From NCBI GenBank assembly GCA_963724645.1, contig CAVRVJ010000003.1, forward strand, positions 1,673,412-1,737,411: a stretch of DNA of 64,000 bases, written 5' to 3'. Positions 8,554 through 16,936 of this stretch are shown one piece after another (positions within the stretch are counted from its first letter, which is position 1; each line of letters opens with the position of its first letter). A program made the position numbers and the translations under genes. Below the pieces are notes generated by a model. The model did not search any database. It was not told where the DNA came from and saw only the letters and a program-made list of their open reading frames with translations. The DNA is from CAVXSP01 sp963724645 (GTDB lineage: Bacteria > Acidobacteriota > Vicinamibacteria > Vicinamibacterales > SCN-69-37).

Positions 8554-9000
8554 CTATTGCCCAGCGCCCGACTTCTCCCCGTGTGCCTTCAACAACAGCA
8601 CCGGCACGTCCACCTGATGCCGGAGGCGATCGGCCGTCGTGCCGTGCAACAAGTCGGACAGAAAGCGGTGGCCGTGAGTGGCCATCGCGATGAGATCCAC
8701 CTGCTGCTCCCGTGCCACGCGCAGCAGCTCGGTGACCGGATCGCCCGCCGCGAGCAGACTGGACACCGAGAATCCGTGGCTTGTCAGGTCGGCGCACAGC
8801 CGGGCGAGATACGCGCGATCGTCCTTCATTTCTTCGGACTCGCGCAGTTGAAGATCGTCGAAATGCCGGGCCACGACGCCGTCGGCGACATGCACGAGCA
8901 GCAACTCGCTGCCGGTGATGCTCGCCAGCCCCTCGATATGCGTCAGGATTGTCTGGTCTGACGGCGAGTTCTCGATCGCGACGAGAATCCGGCGATACAT
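8554..9000 (-). CDS. universal stress protein (UspA family)
   Basis: 148 residues, single Usp domain. It begins RRILVAIENSPSDQTIL, has the acidic helix and the nucleotide-loop area MATHGHRFLSDLLHGTTADRLRHQVDVPVLLL, matching the G-2x-G-9x-G(S/T) ATP-binding pattern approximately. It lies 16 bases downstream of mntH on the same strand, so it is likely co-transcribed with the manganese transporter. Confidence 0.85.
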   Translation of the reverse strand: MYRRILVAIENSPSDQTILTHIEGLASITGSELLLVHVADGVVARHFDDLQLRESEEMKDDRAYLARLCADLTSHGFSVSSLLAAGDPVTELLRVAREQQVDLIAMATHGHRFLSDLLHGTTADRLRHQVDVPVLLLKAHGEKSGAGQ

Positions 9001-9016
9001 GGCGCGACTCTCCGGC

Positions 9017-10357
9017 TCAGAGACCCACGACGGTTTGATAGAGCATCCAGCCGTTCAACATGGCGATCACGATGCCCGTTGCCCAGGCCAGTCCCTGCAT
9101 CCAGGCCGGCGCTACGAACCCGCCCATCTTCTTCCGGTCACCCGTGAACATGATGAGCGGGAACACGGCAAACGGCAACTGCAGACTCAGCACGACCTGG
9201 CTCAGGATGATCAGCGCACCGGTGCCGCGTTCGCCGTACAGCCAGACCACGATGATAGCGGGAATGATGGCCATCAAGCGCGTGATGAGCCGCCGCATCC
9301 ATGGCCGGAGCCGGATATTCACAAAGCCCTCCATCACGATCTGGCCCGCCAACGTGCCGGTCAGCGTCGCGTTCTGTCCCGAGCACAGGAGCGCAACCGC
9401 GAACAGCACGCTGGCCATGGTGGTTCCCATCAGGGGGGAGAGCAGCGCATACGCGTCGGAAATATCGGCGACGTCCTGATGGCCGGTCCCGTGAAAGGTC
9501 GCTGCGGCCATGACAAGGATGGCGCCGTTGATAAAGAGCGCGGACATCAGCGCAACGGTTGAATCGATCGTCGAAAACCGGATCGCTTCGCGCTTGCTCT
9601 GCACCGAGTCGGTGTATTTGCGCGTCTGCACGATGGACGAGTGCAGGTACAGGTTGTGCGGCATCACGGTGGCGCCGAGAATGCCGATCGCGATATACAG
9701 CATCTCTCCGTTGCGCACGATCGCCGTCTGCGGAATGAACCCGGCCGCGACGGCGATGTAATCGGGCCGCGCCAGCCAGAGCTCGATGCCGAACGAGCCG
9801 GCGATGGCGAGAATCAATCCGACGACGAGCGCTTCGACGTAGCGAAAGCCGTGATTTTGAAGGTAGAGGACGACCAGTACGTCGGCCGATGTCAGGCAGA
9901 CGCCCCAGATGAGCGGCAGCCCGAACAGCAGGTTGAGCGCGATCGCCGCGCCGAGCACTTCCGCGAGATCGCACGCGGCAATGGCGATCTCGCACGCGAT
10001 CCACAACAGCACCACCACCGGCCGCGAGTAGGTGTCGCGGCAGGCCTGGGCGAGGTCGCGGCCGCTGGCGATGCCGAGCCGCGCGGCAAGGGCCTGCAGC
10101 AGGATCGCCATGAAATTCGACACCATGATGACGCTCAGCAGGGTGTAGCCGTAGCGCGCGCCGCCGGCCAGATCCGTTGCCCAATTGCCGGGATCCATGT
10201 AGCCGACCGCGACGAGGTAGCCGGGGCCCGCGAAAGCAAAGAGCTTCCGCCAGAACCCGGCGTCGACGGGAACCGGCACCGAGCCATGGACTTCAGGCAG
10301 GCTCACCGACCCGGCAGGAAGCCGCCAGCCGGGTGAGGCGGACGGATCGGAAGCCAT
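9017..10357 (-). CDS. mntH: Nramp-type divalent metal (Mn2+/Fe2+) transporter MntH
   Basis: 446 residues with about eleven membrane helices. The TM1 metal-binding motif DPGNWATDLAGG is intact, as are the TM6 region GATVMPHNLYLHSS and the consensus transport loop. It lies after mntR on the same strand, with a palindromic operator candidate 30-45 bases upstream of its ATG. This supports MntR-controlled manganese uptake. Confidence 0.92.
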   Translation of the reverse strand: MASDPSASPGWRLPAGSVSLPEVHGSVPVPVDAGFWRKLFAFAGPGYLVAVGYMDPGNWATDLAGGARYGYTLLSVIMVSNFMAILLQALAARLGIASGRDLAQACRDTYSRPVVVLLWIACEIAIAACDLAEVLGAAIALNLLFGLPLIWGVCLTSADVLVVLYLQNHGFRYVEALVVGLILAIAGSFGIELWLARPDYIAVAAGFIPQTAIVRNGEMLYIAIGILGATVMPHNLYLHSSIVQTRKYTDSVQSKREAIRFSTIDSTVALMSALFINGAILVMAAATFHGTGHQDVADISDAYALLSPLMGTTMASVLFAVALLCSGQNATLTGTLAGQIVMEGFVNIRLRPWMRRLITRLMAIIPAIIVVWLYGERGTGALIILSQVVLSLQLPFAVFPLIMFTGDRKKMGGFVAPAWMQGLAWATGIVIAMLNGWMLYQTVVGL

Positions 10358-10386
10358 CAGGACGTTTCGCTCATGCGTAAATGTAA

Positions 10387-10402
10387 TTTTGACGAGTCAA
10401 AA
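10387..10402. promoter_or_regulatory. candidate MntR/DtxR-type operator
   Basis: TTTTGACGAGTCAAAA: two 7-base arms in perfect inverted symmetry around GA. It lies in the AT-rich spacer between mntR and mntH, about 30 bases before the mntH start. Position and form fit a DtxR/MntR dimer site; regulation is inferred. Confidence 0.6.
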
Positions 10403-10480
10403 CAGTTCAAATGGTAATCGAAACCCCTTTCGGACACAAGTCGGGGCAGTTTGAAACGCCTGGCAGGTCGAGAACTCAGA

Positions 10481-11155
10481 TCAGCGGCTCACGCGCGCGA
10501 GCACCTTGGCGGCTGCGCGAGCGCCGATGCTGATCGTCTCTCCCGATTCGGATCGCAGACGCACGGCATCTGCCGAAGCCTCGCGTGCCTCGATGGTCAC
10601 CGAACATCCCGGCATGAGCTGATGCTGTTCGATGAAGCGAAGGAACCCCGGATCCTGATCGGTGACGCGTGTGATCACCAACGGAACCGCGAGCGGCGCG
10701 GTCAGCAGGTCGAGGTAATCGGGCCGCGGCATGCGACCTTGTGCCGTCGGGATGGGATCGCCGTGGGGATCGACCTCGGGACGTCCGAGCATCTCATCGA
10801 TTCGATCGATGAGGCGCTCCGACACGGCGTGTTCGAGCTGCTCCGCTTCGTCGTGCACTTCCGCCCAGCTCATTCCGAGCACCTTGACCAGGAACAGCTC
10901 AATCAGCCGATGCCGGCGGAGCACCATGCTGGCGAGTTTCTCGCCGGCCTTGGTCAGGCGCACGCCCATGTACGGCTCGTACCGCACGAGCCCTGACTCC
11001 GCCAGCGTCTTCATCATCGTCGTCGCTGTGCCCGGCACGACTCGGAGCGCAGCTGCAAGCTGGCCGACCGGTACCAGTTCCTGGGACGACGCCTGACCGG
11101 CCTGCGCCAGATAGATCGTCTTCAGGTAGTTCTCGACCGTCTGCGATGGCAGCAT
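10481..11155 (-). CDS. mntR: DtxR/MntR family metal-dependent regulator
   Basis: 224 residues. N-terminal winged helix (TVENYLKTIYLA, VVPGTATTMMKTLAESGLV), a metal-binding dimerisation helix region (HRLIELFLVKVLGMSWAEVHDEAEQLEHAVS with the Glu/His ligands expected of this family) and a C-terminal FeoA/SH3-like domain (MPGCSVTIEAREAS). Directly upstream of mntH in the same direction. Confidence 0.88.
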   Translation of the reverse strand: MLPSQTVENYLKTIYLAQAGQASSQELVPVGQLAAALRVVPGTATTMMKTLAESGLVRYEPYMGVRLTKAGEKLASMVLRRHRLIELFLVKVLGMSWAEVHDEAEQLEHAVSERLIDRIDEMLGRPEVDPHGDPIPTAQGRMPRPDYLDLLTAPLAVPLVITRVTDQDPGFLRFIEQHQLMPGCSVTIEAREASADAVRLRSESGETISIGARAAAKVLARVSR

Positions 11156-11252
11156 GAATCAGGCAATTATCATCCAACGGCGACGGCGAAGACGCCCCTC
11201 GTCTGAGCGGGGGGCGCGAACCGCCGGACGACTATGATTGCATCCCAGGTTC

Positions 11253-11984
11253 ATGAAGGAGCCGTCCGGTCTCGCGGGCGCATTCGCCGCGCCTGATTCC
11301 AAACGTCGCTATGTGCGCCGGTTGTTCGCGACGATCGCGGACCGCTACGACCTGATAACGGTGCTCTTGTCGTTCGGACGCGATCGGCACTGGAAACGGC
11401 GGCTCGTCGATCTTGCGCGGATTGGCGATGGATCCCAGGTGCTCGACCTTGCCTGCGGGACCGGCGATATCGCGTTCGAGGCTGCCTCCAGGGATGCAGA
11501 GGTCACCGCTCTCGACCTGACGCCGCGCATGATCGAGCTCGCGAAAGCCAAGGCCGGGCGGCGGCGGAGGAAGGCTTTGTGTTTTCTTGTCGGCGACATG
11601 ACGGCGCTGCCGTTCGCCGCGAATCGTTTTGACGTCGTGACGACCGGCTACGGACTTCGCAACGTTCCCGACCTGCCGGCAGCGCTCGCGGAGATTCTCC
11701 GCGTGCTCGCGCCGGGCGGCACGATGTGTTCGTTGGACTTCGATCGCCCTGAACAGCCGTTCCGTCGATCGATCTATCTCGCGTATCTCACGATTGTCGG
11801 CTCCGTTCTCGGCTGGATCCTGCATCGCGATCCGGATACCTACCGCTACATTCCCGAGTCCATTCGTCGATATCCCGGCGCGCGCGGCGTGGCCGAGATG
11901 ATGCGTGGGCTGGGATTCCGCGACGTGCATGCGCTGCCAGTGTTCGGCGGCTTCATGGCGATTCACGTGGCCAGAAAGAACTAA
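11253..11984 (+). CDS. ubiE: demethylmenaquinone methyltransferase (UbiE/MenG)
   Basis: 243 residues. SAM-dependent methyltransferase acting on the quinone ring. Motifs are FATIADRYDLI at the N-terminus, SAM site VLDLACGTGDI, FDVVTTGYGLRNVPD and the C-terminal YIPESIRRYPG, all UbiE-specific. Together with MqnD and MqnE elsewhere in the window it indicates menaquinone made through futalosine. The ATG at 11253 is preferred over an in-frame TTG at 11238. Confidence 0.92.
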   Translation: MKEPSGLAGAFAAPDSKRRYVRRLFATIADRYDLITVLLSFGRDRHWKRRLVDLARIGDGSQVLDLACGTGDIAFEAASRDAEVTALDLTPRMIELAKAKAGRRRRKALCFLVGDMTALPFAANRFDVVTTGYGLRNVPDLPAALAEILRVLAPGGTMCSLDFDRPEQPFRRSIYLAYLTIVGSVLGWILHRDPDTYRYIPESIRRYPGARGVAEMMRGLGFRDVHALPVFGGFMAIHVARKN

Positions 11985-11988
11985 TCCC

Positions 11989-12220
11989 GGTTCGCTCCGG
12001 TTCGCAGTTGATGTGACGTTCTCGGCCGACTCGGACCGACGCGACGAGCGACAGCACGGAAACCGCGCCGAAAGAAGCGAAGGATTGCCCGCGCCGCCGT
12101 CCGCACGCTTGCGGACCGGCGCGGCCAATCGACCATCGCAATCCGAGCGAATGGAGGCAGCGGTTTCGAGCGTCGCGTCCGCGGAGACCGCAGGACGTCA
12201 CATCCACTGCGAACCGGGGA
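11989..12220. repeat. long inverted repeat enclosing a hairpin
   Basis: A left arm at about 11999-12021 (CGGTTCGCAGTTGATGTGACG) returns almost perfectly in reverse complement at about 12196-12218. Between them is a GC-rich hairpin with arms around 12090-12125 (CCGCACGCTTGCGG core). About 230 bases in total with no convincing open frame. It may be a palindromic mobile remnant or a structured RNA. Confidence 0.55.
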
Positions 12221-12238
12221 TAAGCTTGGACACAGCGC

Positions 12239-12537
12239 CGCGACGAGCGAAAGGGAGTGAGCCGCCGGAGCGGCGTGGGGTGACGGGGCCCCACAAGCGA
12301 CGGCGTGAGGGGTTCGGGGGACGAAGTCCCGACTGAGGCGAACGAGCGAACGGGAGTGAGCCGCCGGAGCGGCGTGGGGTGACGGGGCCCCACAAGCGAC
12401 GGCGTGAGGGGGTTCGGGGGACGAAGTCCCCGACTGAGGCGAACGAGCGAACGGGAGTGAGCCGCCGGAGCGGCGTGGGGTGACGGGGCCCCACAAGCGA
12501 CGGCGTGAGGGGGTTCGGGGGACGAAGTCCCCCGAGT
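12239..12537. repeat. three tandem copies of a 99-101 base hairpin-rich unit
   Basis: Each unit contains GAGCGA(A)CGGGAGTGAG, the hairpin CCGCCGGAGCGG, a GTGGGG...CCCCAC hairpin and GGGGGACGAAGTCCCC. Conserved blocks recur at 12261, 12360 and 12461. The copies are nearly identical and end 6 bases before the next start codon. There are no variable spacers, so it is not a CRISPR array. Divergent single copies occur at 47447, 19790 and 17280, each upstream of a gene. Confidence 0.85.
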
Positions 12538-12543
12538 ATACTA

Positions 12544-12978
12544 ATGGACGTTTCCGATCTCAGAAAACGGATTCTTCGCGCCTTGGACGACGCCCGCAAA
12601 GAGGCGGCGGACCGCCGACAGAATGTCGATCGGGCAACTGCGGCGTACGGACAGTTTCTGTCAGACGTTGCCGTGCCGCTGTTCCATCAGGCCGCGAACG
12701 TCCTGCGCGCCGAGGGACATCCGTTCAGCGTCAATACGCCGGCCGGGTCGGTCCGTCTCGCGTCCGACCGCGCGTCGCAGGACTTCGTCGAGCTCGAGCT
12801 CGATGCGAGCAGGCCGCAGCCGCAGGTGCTGGGGCGCACGACCTTGGCGCGAGGCGGCAAAGGGCTCGTCGTCGACGAGCGCCCGCTCGCCCCGGGCAAG
12901 GCGATCCAGGAACTGACCGAAGACGACGTGGCGCAGTTTCTGATGACGGAGATTCGCCGGCTCGTTACCCGCACGTGA
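12544..12978 (+). CDS. hypothetical protein (144 aa)
   Basis: A soluble protein with an amphipathic N-terminal helix pair (LRKRILRALDDARKEAADRR) and then a beta-rich stretch (PFSVNTPAGSVRLASDR, DFVELELDA) with a C-terminal helix. No known family recognised. The ATG at 12544 follows the tandem repeat directly. It overlaps the end of the convergent CoA-transferase gene by 14 bases. Confidence 0.6.
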   Translation: MDVSDLRKRILRALDDARKEAADRRQNVDRATAAYGQFLSDVAVPLFHQAANVLRAEGHPFSVNTPAGSVRLASDRASQDFVELELDASRPQPQVLGRTTLARGGKGLVVDERPLAPGKAIQELTEDDVAQFLMTEIRRLVTRT

Positions 12979-14179
12979 TCACCCCGCGCTTCTCGAGCAA
13001 CGCGACCGTTTCCGCGTTGAGGCCGACGTCATCAGTAAGGAGGCGACGAGTGTGCTCGCCCAGCCGAGGCGGCGCGGTGCGCAGAGATCCGGGCGTCGCC
13101 GAGAGTTTGACCGGCAGTCCCACTGTCTGGATCCCACCAATCGAGGAGTGATCGAGCGTCGTGATCATGCCGCGGGCAATCAACTGCGGATCTGCAAGTA
13201 CTTCGTCGAGCGACCGGACGCTTCCGCACGGCACGGCAGCGCTCCTCAACAGCCTGACCCACGCGGCGGCCGCCTGCTGCTTCAGGATGTCCTCGAGATT
13301 CGCATGCAGGGCTTGATGGTGGCGGACCCGGTCCTCATTCGTCCGGAAACGTTCGTCCTCTGCAAGAGCAGGCGTCTTCAGGGCACCACAAAGGCGCCGC
13401 CATTGGTCGTCGTTTCCCACAGCGAGGATGAGGACGCCGTCGGCCGTGTCAAACGTGTCGTACGGGGCGATTGCGGTGTGACGGTTCCCGGTCCGTGCCG
13501 GCGGATCGCCGGTCGCAAAATACCGGCTCGCCTGATAGGTCAAGAGTGCGACCACGCTGTCGAGTAGCGCGACGTCCACGAGCTGGCCGCGGCCCGTGCG
13601 CCCCCGCGCGATCAGCGCGAGCAGCATCCCCTGAAACGCGAACATTCCTGCGGCGAGGTCGGCCACGGCGACGCCGAGTCGCACGGGCGGGCCCTCAGGC
13701 GTGCCAGTAACGCTCATCAGCCCGCCCTCGCCTTGAATCACGGCGTCATAACCCGCTTCGTCGCGCCGGGGGCCGTTCTGGCCGAATCCGGAAATCGAGA
13801 CATAGATCAGCCGGGGATGTTTTGCCGAGAGTGCGTCGTAGCCGAGCCCCAGATCGTTCAACGTGCCCGGCCGGAAGTTCTCCACAAGGACATCCGCGCC
13901 TGCGATCAGATGCTCGAGGATCTGCCGGCCGTCCGAAGACTTGAAGTCGATCGCCAGGCTCTCCTTGTTGCGGTTGATGCTGAGAAAATACGCGCTCTCA
14001 TTCCCTAGAAACGGCGGCCCCCAGGCGCGTGTGTCGTCTCCGCGAACGGGGTGTTCAATTTTGATAATCCGCGCGCCCATGTCGGCGGCCAGCATCGTGC
14101 AATACGGGCCCGCCAACACCCGCGTCAGATCGACAACGGTGAGCCCGGCGAGCGGCGCATCAGTCATAATTTGTTTCAT
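12965..14179 (-). CDS. CaiB/BaiF family CoA-transferase
   Basis: About 404 residues. Family III CoA-transferase that moves CoA between organic acids. It shows LTVVDLTRVLAGPYCTMLAADMGA at the N-terminus, ENFRPGTLNDLGLGYDAL, SGFGQNGPRRDEAGYDAVIQG containing the catalytic Asp, and a C-terminal LGEHT. Starts at 14179 or 14167 are both possible. The substrate acid cannot be told. It is divergent from, and slightly overlaps, the glutaredoxin gene. Confidence 0.85.
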   Translation of the reverse strand: MKQIMTDAPLAGLTVVDLTRVLAGPYCTMLAADMGARIIKIEHPVRGDDTRAWGPPFLGNESAYFLSINRNKESLAIDFKSSDGRQILEHLIAGADVLVENFRPGTLNDLGLGYDALSAKHPRLIYVSISGFGQNGPRRDEAGYDAVIQGEGGLMSVTGTPEGPPVRLGVAVADLAAGMFAFQGMLLALIARGRTGRGQLVDVALLDSVVALLTYQASRYFATGDPPARTGNRHTAIAPYDTFDTADGVLILAVGNDDQWRRLCGALKTPALAEDERFRTNEDRVRHHQALHANLEDILKQQAAAAWVRLLRSAAVPCGSVRSLDEVLADPQLIARGMITTLDHSSIGGIQTVGLPVKLSATPGSLRTAPPRLGEHTRRLLTDDVGLNAETVALLEKRGVITCG

Positions 14180-14435
14180 GGCATGGCCACGAGTGGTCGT
14201 TTTTGCCGGCGAGGCCTGACGGCCGTGCGCACGAGTGAAAGAGTTGCTTTCACACGCCGGCGTCCCCTTCGAGGTCAAGGAGGTCGATCTCGATCTCGAG
14301 TCCTACCGCGAGCTGCTCGCACGCGGATTTCGCACCGTGCCGGTCACGCTGGTTGGCGATGATCCGGACACGGCGGCCATCATCGGATTCAACGAGCAGG
14401 CGCTGAGACGGGCGCTTGGCCTCGACGTGTCGTGA
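14178..14435 (+). CDS. glutaredoxin-like protein read through an in-frame TGA; candidate selenoprotein (UxxC)
   Basis: Read in one frame from the ATG at 14178, the product is 85 residues: RVVVFAGEA, then TGA at 14217, then RPCARVKELLSHAGVPFE and the rest of a glutaredoxin fold (GFRTVPVTLVG with the cis-Pro, IIGFNEQALRRAL). The TGA falls exactly where the first Cys of the CxxC redox site belongs, giving U-R-P-C. There is no frame change on either side. A 7-base-pair stem with a 5-base loop follows 15 bases after the TGA. A conventional call would start at a GTG at 14235 and lose the first strand and active site. Selenocysteine insertion is an inference; selA/selB are not in the window. Confidence 0.7.
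14235..14253 (+). promoter_or_regulatory. candidate bacterial SECIS hairpin
   Basis: GTGAAAG (14235-14241) pairs perfectly with CTTTCAC (14247-14253) around the loop AGTTG. The loop starts about 23 bases after the TGA, and a G lies within its first two bases. Both agree with the known bacterial selenocysteine insertion element layout. Confidence 0.55.
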
Positions 14436-14830
14436 ATTGTACGCGGCACCACCTGTGCCACGTCTTCTCGTGAGCGCAAACTCTCCCACCGGCTCAGGCG
14501 TCTCAATGAGTACGCGGGTCTTGGTGCCCTGGGAGCAGGGCGGCGCGAGGCACTCCGAGCGCCGAAGACGAGGAAGACGCCGGCCCAAAGTGCGTCGCCT
14601 TCGGCCAGTCAGCGCCGCTCGGTTGGCATCGAGACCCGCACATTCTTTCCTCCAGGCGAATTCCTCCCCGCGGGACCTCCCCCACGCGCTTTCTCGTGGG
14701 GACCACTGACCCCTGCGCCCCACTCAGTCGCGCGGGCTCACTCGCGGTCGCGCTCCCTACCCCTCTCACCCTCTCACCCTTCCACCCTCTTACCCTTTTC
14801 AGTCGTAGAGTGTATCCAAGGAGCGCATTC
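14436..14830. other. 395-base intergenic region, pyrimidine-rich 3' part
   Basis: I see no gene. The left half is GC-rich with scattered short palindromes. The right part (14765-14808) is a run of CTCTCACCC/TTCCACCC units like those near 25765 and 53375. A Shine-Dalgarno AAGGAGCG lies at its end for the next gene. Confidence 0.5.
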
Positions 14831-15535
14831 ATGACGCCAATCACGCTCGCGTTGATCTTGGCCATGTCGCCAGCAGCCGCGGCGCCGGCGCAGGCGCCGG
14901 TCTCGAGCGACGGTCCCGTGATCGTCGCGCAGGGTGAAGCGACCGTTCAGCAGCGAGCCGACGTGGCGTGGGTGCAGATCGCCGTCGAGGCCCGCGGCGC
15001 CAAGCCGGAAGACGCCCGGCAGCAGGCCGCCGCGACGATGACGTCGGTCATGGCGACGCTGAAAAAACTCGTGGCCGACGACGCCATCAAGACGTCGATT
15101 TTCTCCATCCAGCCCGAGATGGAGTATCAGAACAACACGCCGCGCGTGAAGGACTATCTCGCGCGGAATCAGATTGAGATTCGTGTCGACGATCTGGACA
15201 GGCTGGCCGCTGTGCTCGACGCCAGTGTCTCGAGCGGCGCCACGTCGGTCGCCGGATTGCGATTCGATGTCAAGAAGCGCGCCGAGATCGAACGCGATGC
15301 CCTCCGCCTCGCGGTCGGCGACGCAACGGAGCGGGCGCAGGCGATGGCAAGCGGAGCCGGCCGCAGTCTCGGTCCGCTCGTGCGAATCCAGGAGCAGCGC
15401 GTCTCCGCAGCGCCGATGATGCAGCGAATGATGTTGGAATCGACGGCCGGTGGACGAGGCGCCACGGCGACGCCAGTGACACCCGGCGAAATCGAGATCC
15501 GCGCCGAGGTCATGCTGACGATCGGGATCAAGTAG
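14831..15535 (+). CDS. secreted SIMPL domain protein (DUF541)
   Basis: 234 residues. Signal peptide (ALILAMSPAAAAPAQA) followed by the SIMPL domain: IVAQGEATVQQRADVAWVQIAVEA, a helix-rich middle (DARQQAAATMTSVMATLKKL) and the late strands GEIEIRAEVMLTIGIK. These periplasmic proteins are of uncertain function. The ATG at 14831 is preceded by AAGGAG. Confidence 0.85.
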   Translation: MTPITLALILAMSPAAAAPAQAPVSSDGPVIVAQGEATVQQRADVAWVQIAVEARGAKPEDARQQAAATMTSVMATLKKLVADDAIKTSIFSIQPEMEYQNNTPRVKDYLARNQIEIRVDDLDRLAAVLDASVSSGATSVAGLRFDVKKRAEIERDALRLAVGDATERAQAMASGAGRSLGPLVRIQEQRVSAAPMMQRMMLESTAGGRGATATPVTPGEIEIRAEVMLTIGIK

Positions 15536-15548
15536 CAGCAACCTCCCT

Positions 15549-16802
15549 TCAGCGGCCGTCGCCGCCGAGAAGCGGCATCGCGGGCTCGGCTTCGAGGACC
15601 TCGTCGCCCGGCCCTCGGAGTTCTTCTTTTCTGACAATTCGAACGGAAAGATTGATCGGATCGGGAATCTCGAGCTCTTTCGTGGAGCTCACGCCCAGTT
15701 CCTTGAAGCGCCGCGCCCCCGGCAGCACCTTTTGCTCGAGTGAGCCTACGAACTTGTCGTAATTATCGGCGGCCTGCTTGATGTTGGCGCCCAGGCTGTC
15801 GAGGTGACTCACCATCGTCGCCAGGCGATCGTACAGTTCGCGGCCGAGCAACTGGATCTCTTCGGCATTTCTGGCGAGTTGCTGCTGTTTCCAGCCGTAC
15901 GCAACGGCCTTGAGCAACGCGAGGAGGGTCATCGGGCTTGCGGGGATCACCCTGAGACTGGCTGCCTGCTCCAGGAGAGCGCCATCCTGCTCGAATGCCG
16001 AAGACAGGAGAGGCTCGAGCGGCAGGAACATGATCACGAACTCCGGCGCCGGCTGAAACTGCTTCCAGTATTCCTTTGCGCCCAGAGCCCGGACGTGGTC
16101 GCGTACCTGGCGCGCGTGCAGCGCGAGCGCCGTCGCGCGCTGCACGTCGTCTTTCGCGTTTACCGCGTCCAGATACGCGTCAATCGGCACCTTGGAGTCA
16201 ACCACGAGGCTCGTGTCGCCCGGCAGTCTGACGATCAGGTCCGGTGTCTGCCGTGCGCCGCCCTCGGTCGTGACGCTTGTTTTCTCGAAAAAATCGCACT
16301 GCTCGAGCATGCCGGCCAGCTCAACGATACGCTTGAGCTGAATCTCGCCCCACTTGCCGCGGACATTGGGCGAGCGAAGCGAGCGCGAGAGCCCCTCGGT
16401 CGTCTGGCGCAGCTGCTCCTGCGATTGCGCGAGCGATCCGAGCTGTGAGGCGACCGCGCGGAAGGATCCTTCCCGCTCCTTGTCCACCGCCACGAGCTGG
16501 GACTGCACTCTGTCCAGCGTGTCGCGGACAGGCTTCAGCAGCGCGTCGGCGTTGTGCAGGAAGTCCTGGCGGTTCTCTTTCAGCGCGTCTTTCGAAAGCG
16601 AGGCAAACGTCTCGCGCAACTGCGCCTGCGCGGCCGCGAGCGCCGCCTTTTGCTCGTCGGCGGCGCGGCGCGTCGCGTCCAGTTCCGCCTGCAGACGAGC
16701 GGCCTCTGCAGCGAAGCGTTGCTGCCGCAGGAGTGTCACGATCACGCCGAGCGCGGCCCCAAGAATCAGGACCAGTGCGATGAGGAACGTGCTGACCGAC
16801 AT
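15549..16802 (-). CDS. rmuC: DNA recombination protein RmuC
   Basis: 417 residues. An N-terminal membrane helix (FLIALVLILGAALGVIVTLL), a coiled coil (about 28-90) and the RmuC nuclease-like domain: SPNVRGKWGEIQLKRIVELAGM, DLIVRLPGDTSLVVDSKVPIDAYLDA, FVIMFLPLEPLLSSA. The acidic VVDSKVP element is the probable catalytic PD-(D/E)xK strand. The family limits inversion-type recombination. Confidence 0.92.
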   Translation of the reverse strand: MSVSTFLIALVLILGAALGVIVTLLRQQRFAAEAARLQAELDATRRAADEQKAALAAAQAQLRETFASLSKDALKENRQDFLHNADALLKPVRDTLDRVQSQLVAVDKEREGSFRAVASQLGSLAQSQEQLRQTTEGLSRSLRSPNVRGKWGEIQLKRIVELAGMLEQCDFFEKTSVTTEGGARQTPDLIVRLPGDTSLVVDSKVPIDAYLDAVNAKDDVQRATALALHARQVRDHVRALGAKEYWKQFQPAPEFVIMFLPLEPLLSSAFEQDGALLEQAASLRVIPASPMTLLALLKAVAYGWKQQQLARNAEEIQLLGRELYDRLATMVSHLDSLGANIKQAADNYDKFVGSLEQKVLPGARRFKELGVSSTKELEIPDPINLSVRIVRKEELRGPGDEVLEAEPAMPLLGGDGR

Positions 16803-16824
16803 GGGGCGGATTGTACGCCTATGA

Positions 16825-16912
16825 CCTGACAGGACAGGTCACGGGGCGGGTTTCCGAGGTCGGGCGGCGCCGGAGCTCACCTCCAATCCGCCGCCTCGGA
16901 ACCCCGTGAGCC
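16825..16912. repeat. inverted repeat between rmuC and the 16937 gene
   Basis: CACGGGGCGGGTTTCCGAGG and CCTCGGAACCCCGTG form the arms of a hairpin. It is adjacent to ACCTGACAGGACAGGT, itself a short palindrome upstream of rmuC. Confidence 0.5.
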
Positions 16913-16936
16913 CGTTGGGCGTAACATTCAGCAGGC

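Noticed and set aside
12239..12537. Possible CRISPR array
   Set aside because: The copies are nearly identical over the full 100 bases with no variable spacers, and no cas gene is present.
14235..14435. A 66-residue glutaredoxin starting at GTG 14235
   Set aside because: It lacks the first beta strand and active site, which are encoded in frame directly upstream across the TGA.
14436..14830. Signal recognition particle RNA or other housekeeping RNA
   Set aside because: No SRP tetraloop core, tmRNA or RNase P signature is visible.
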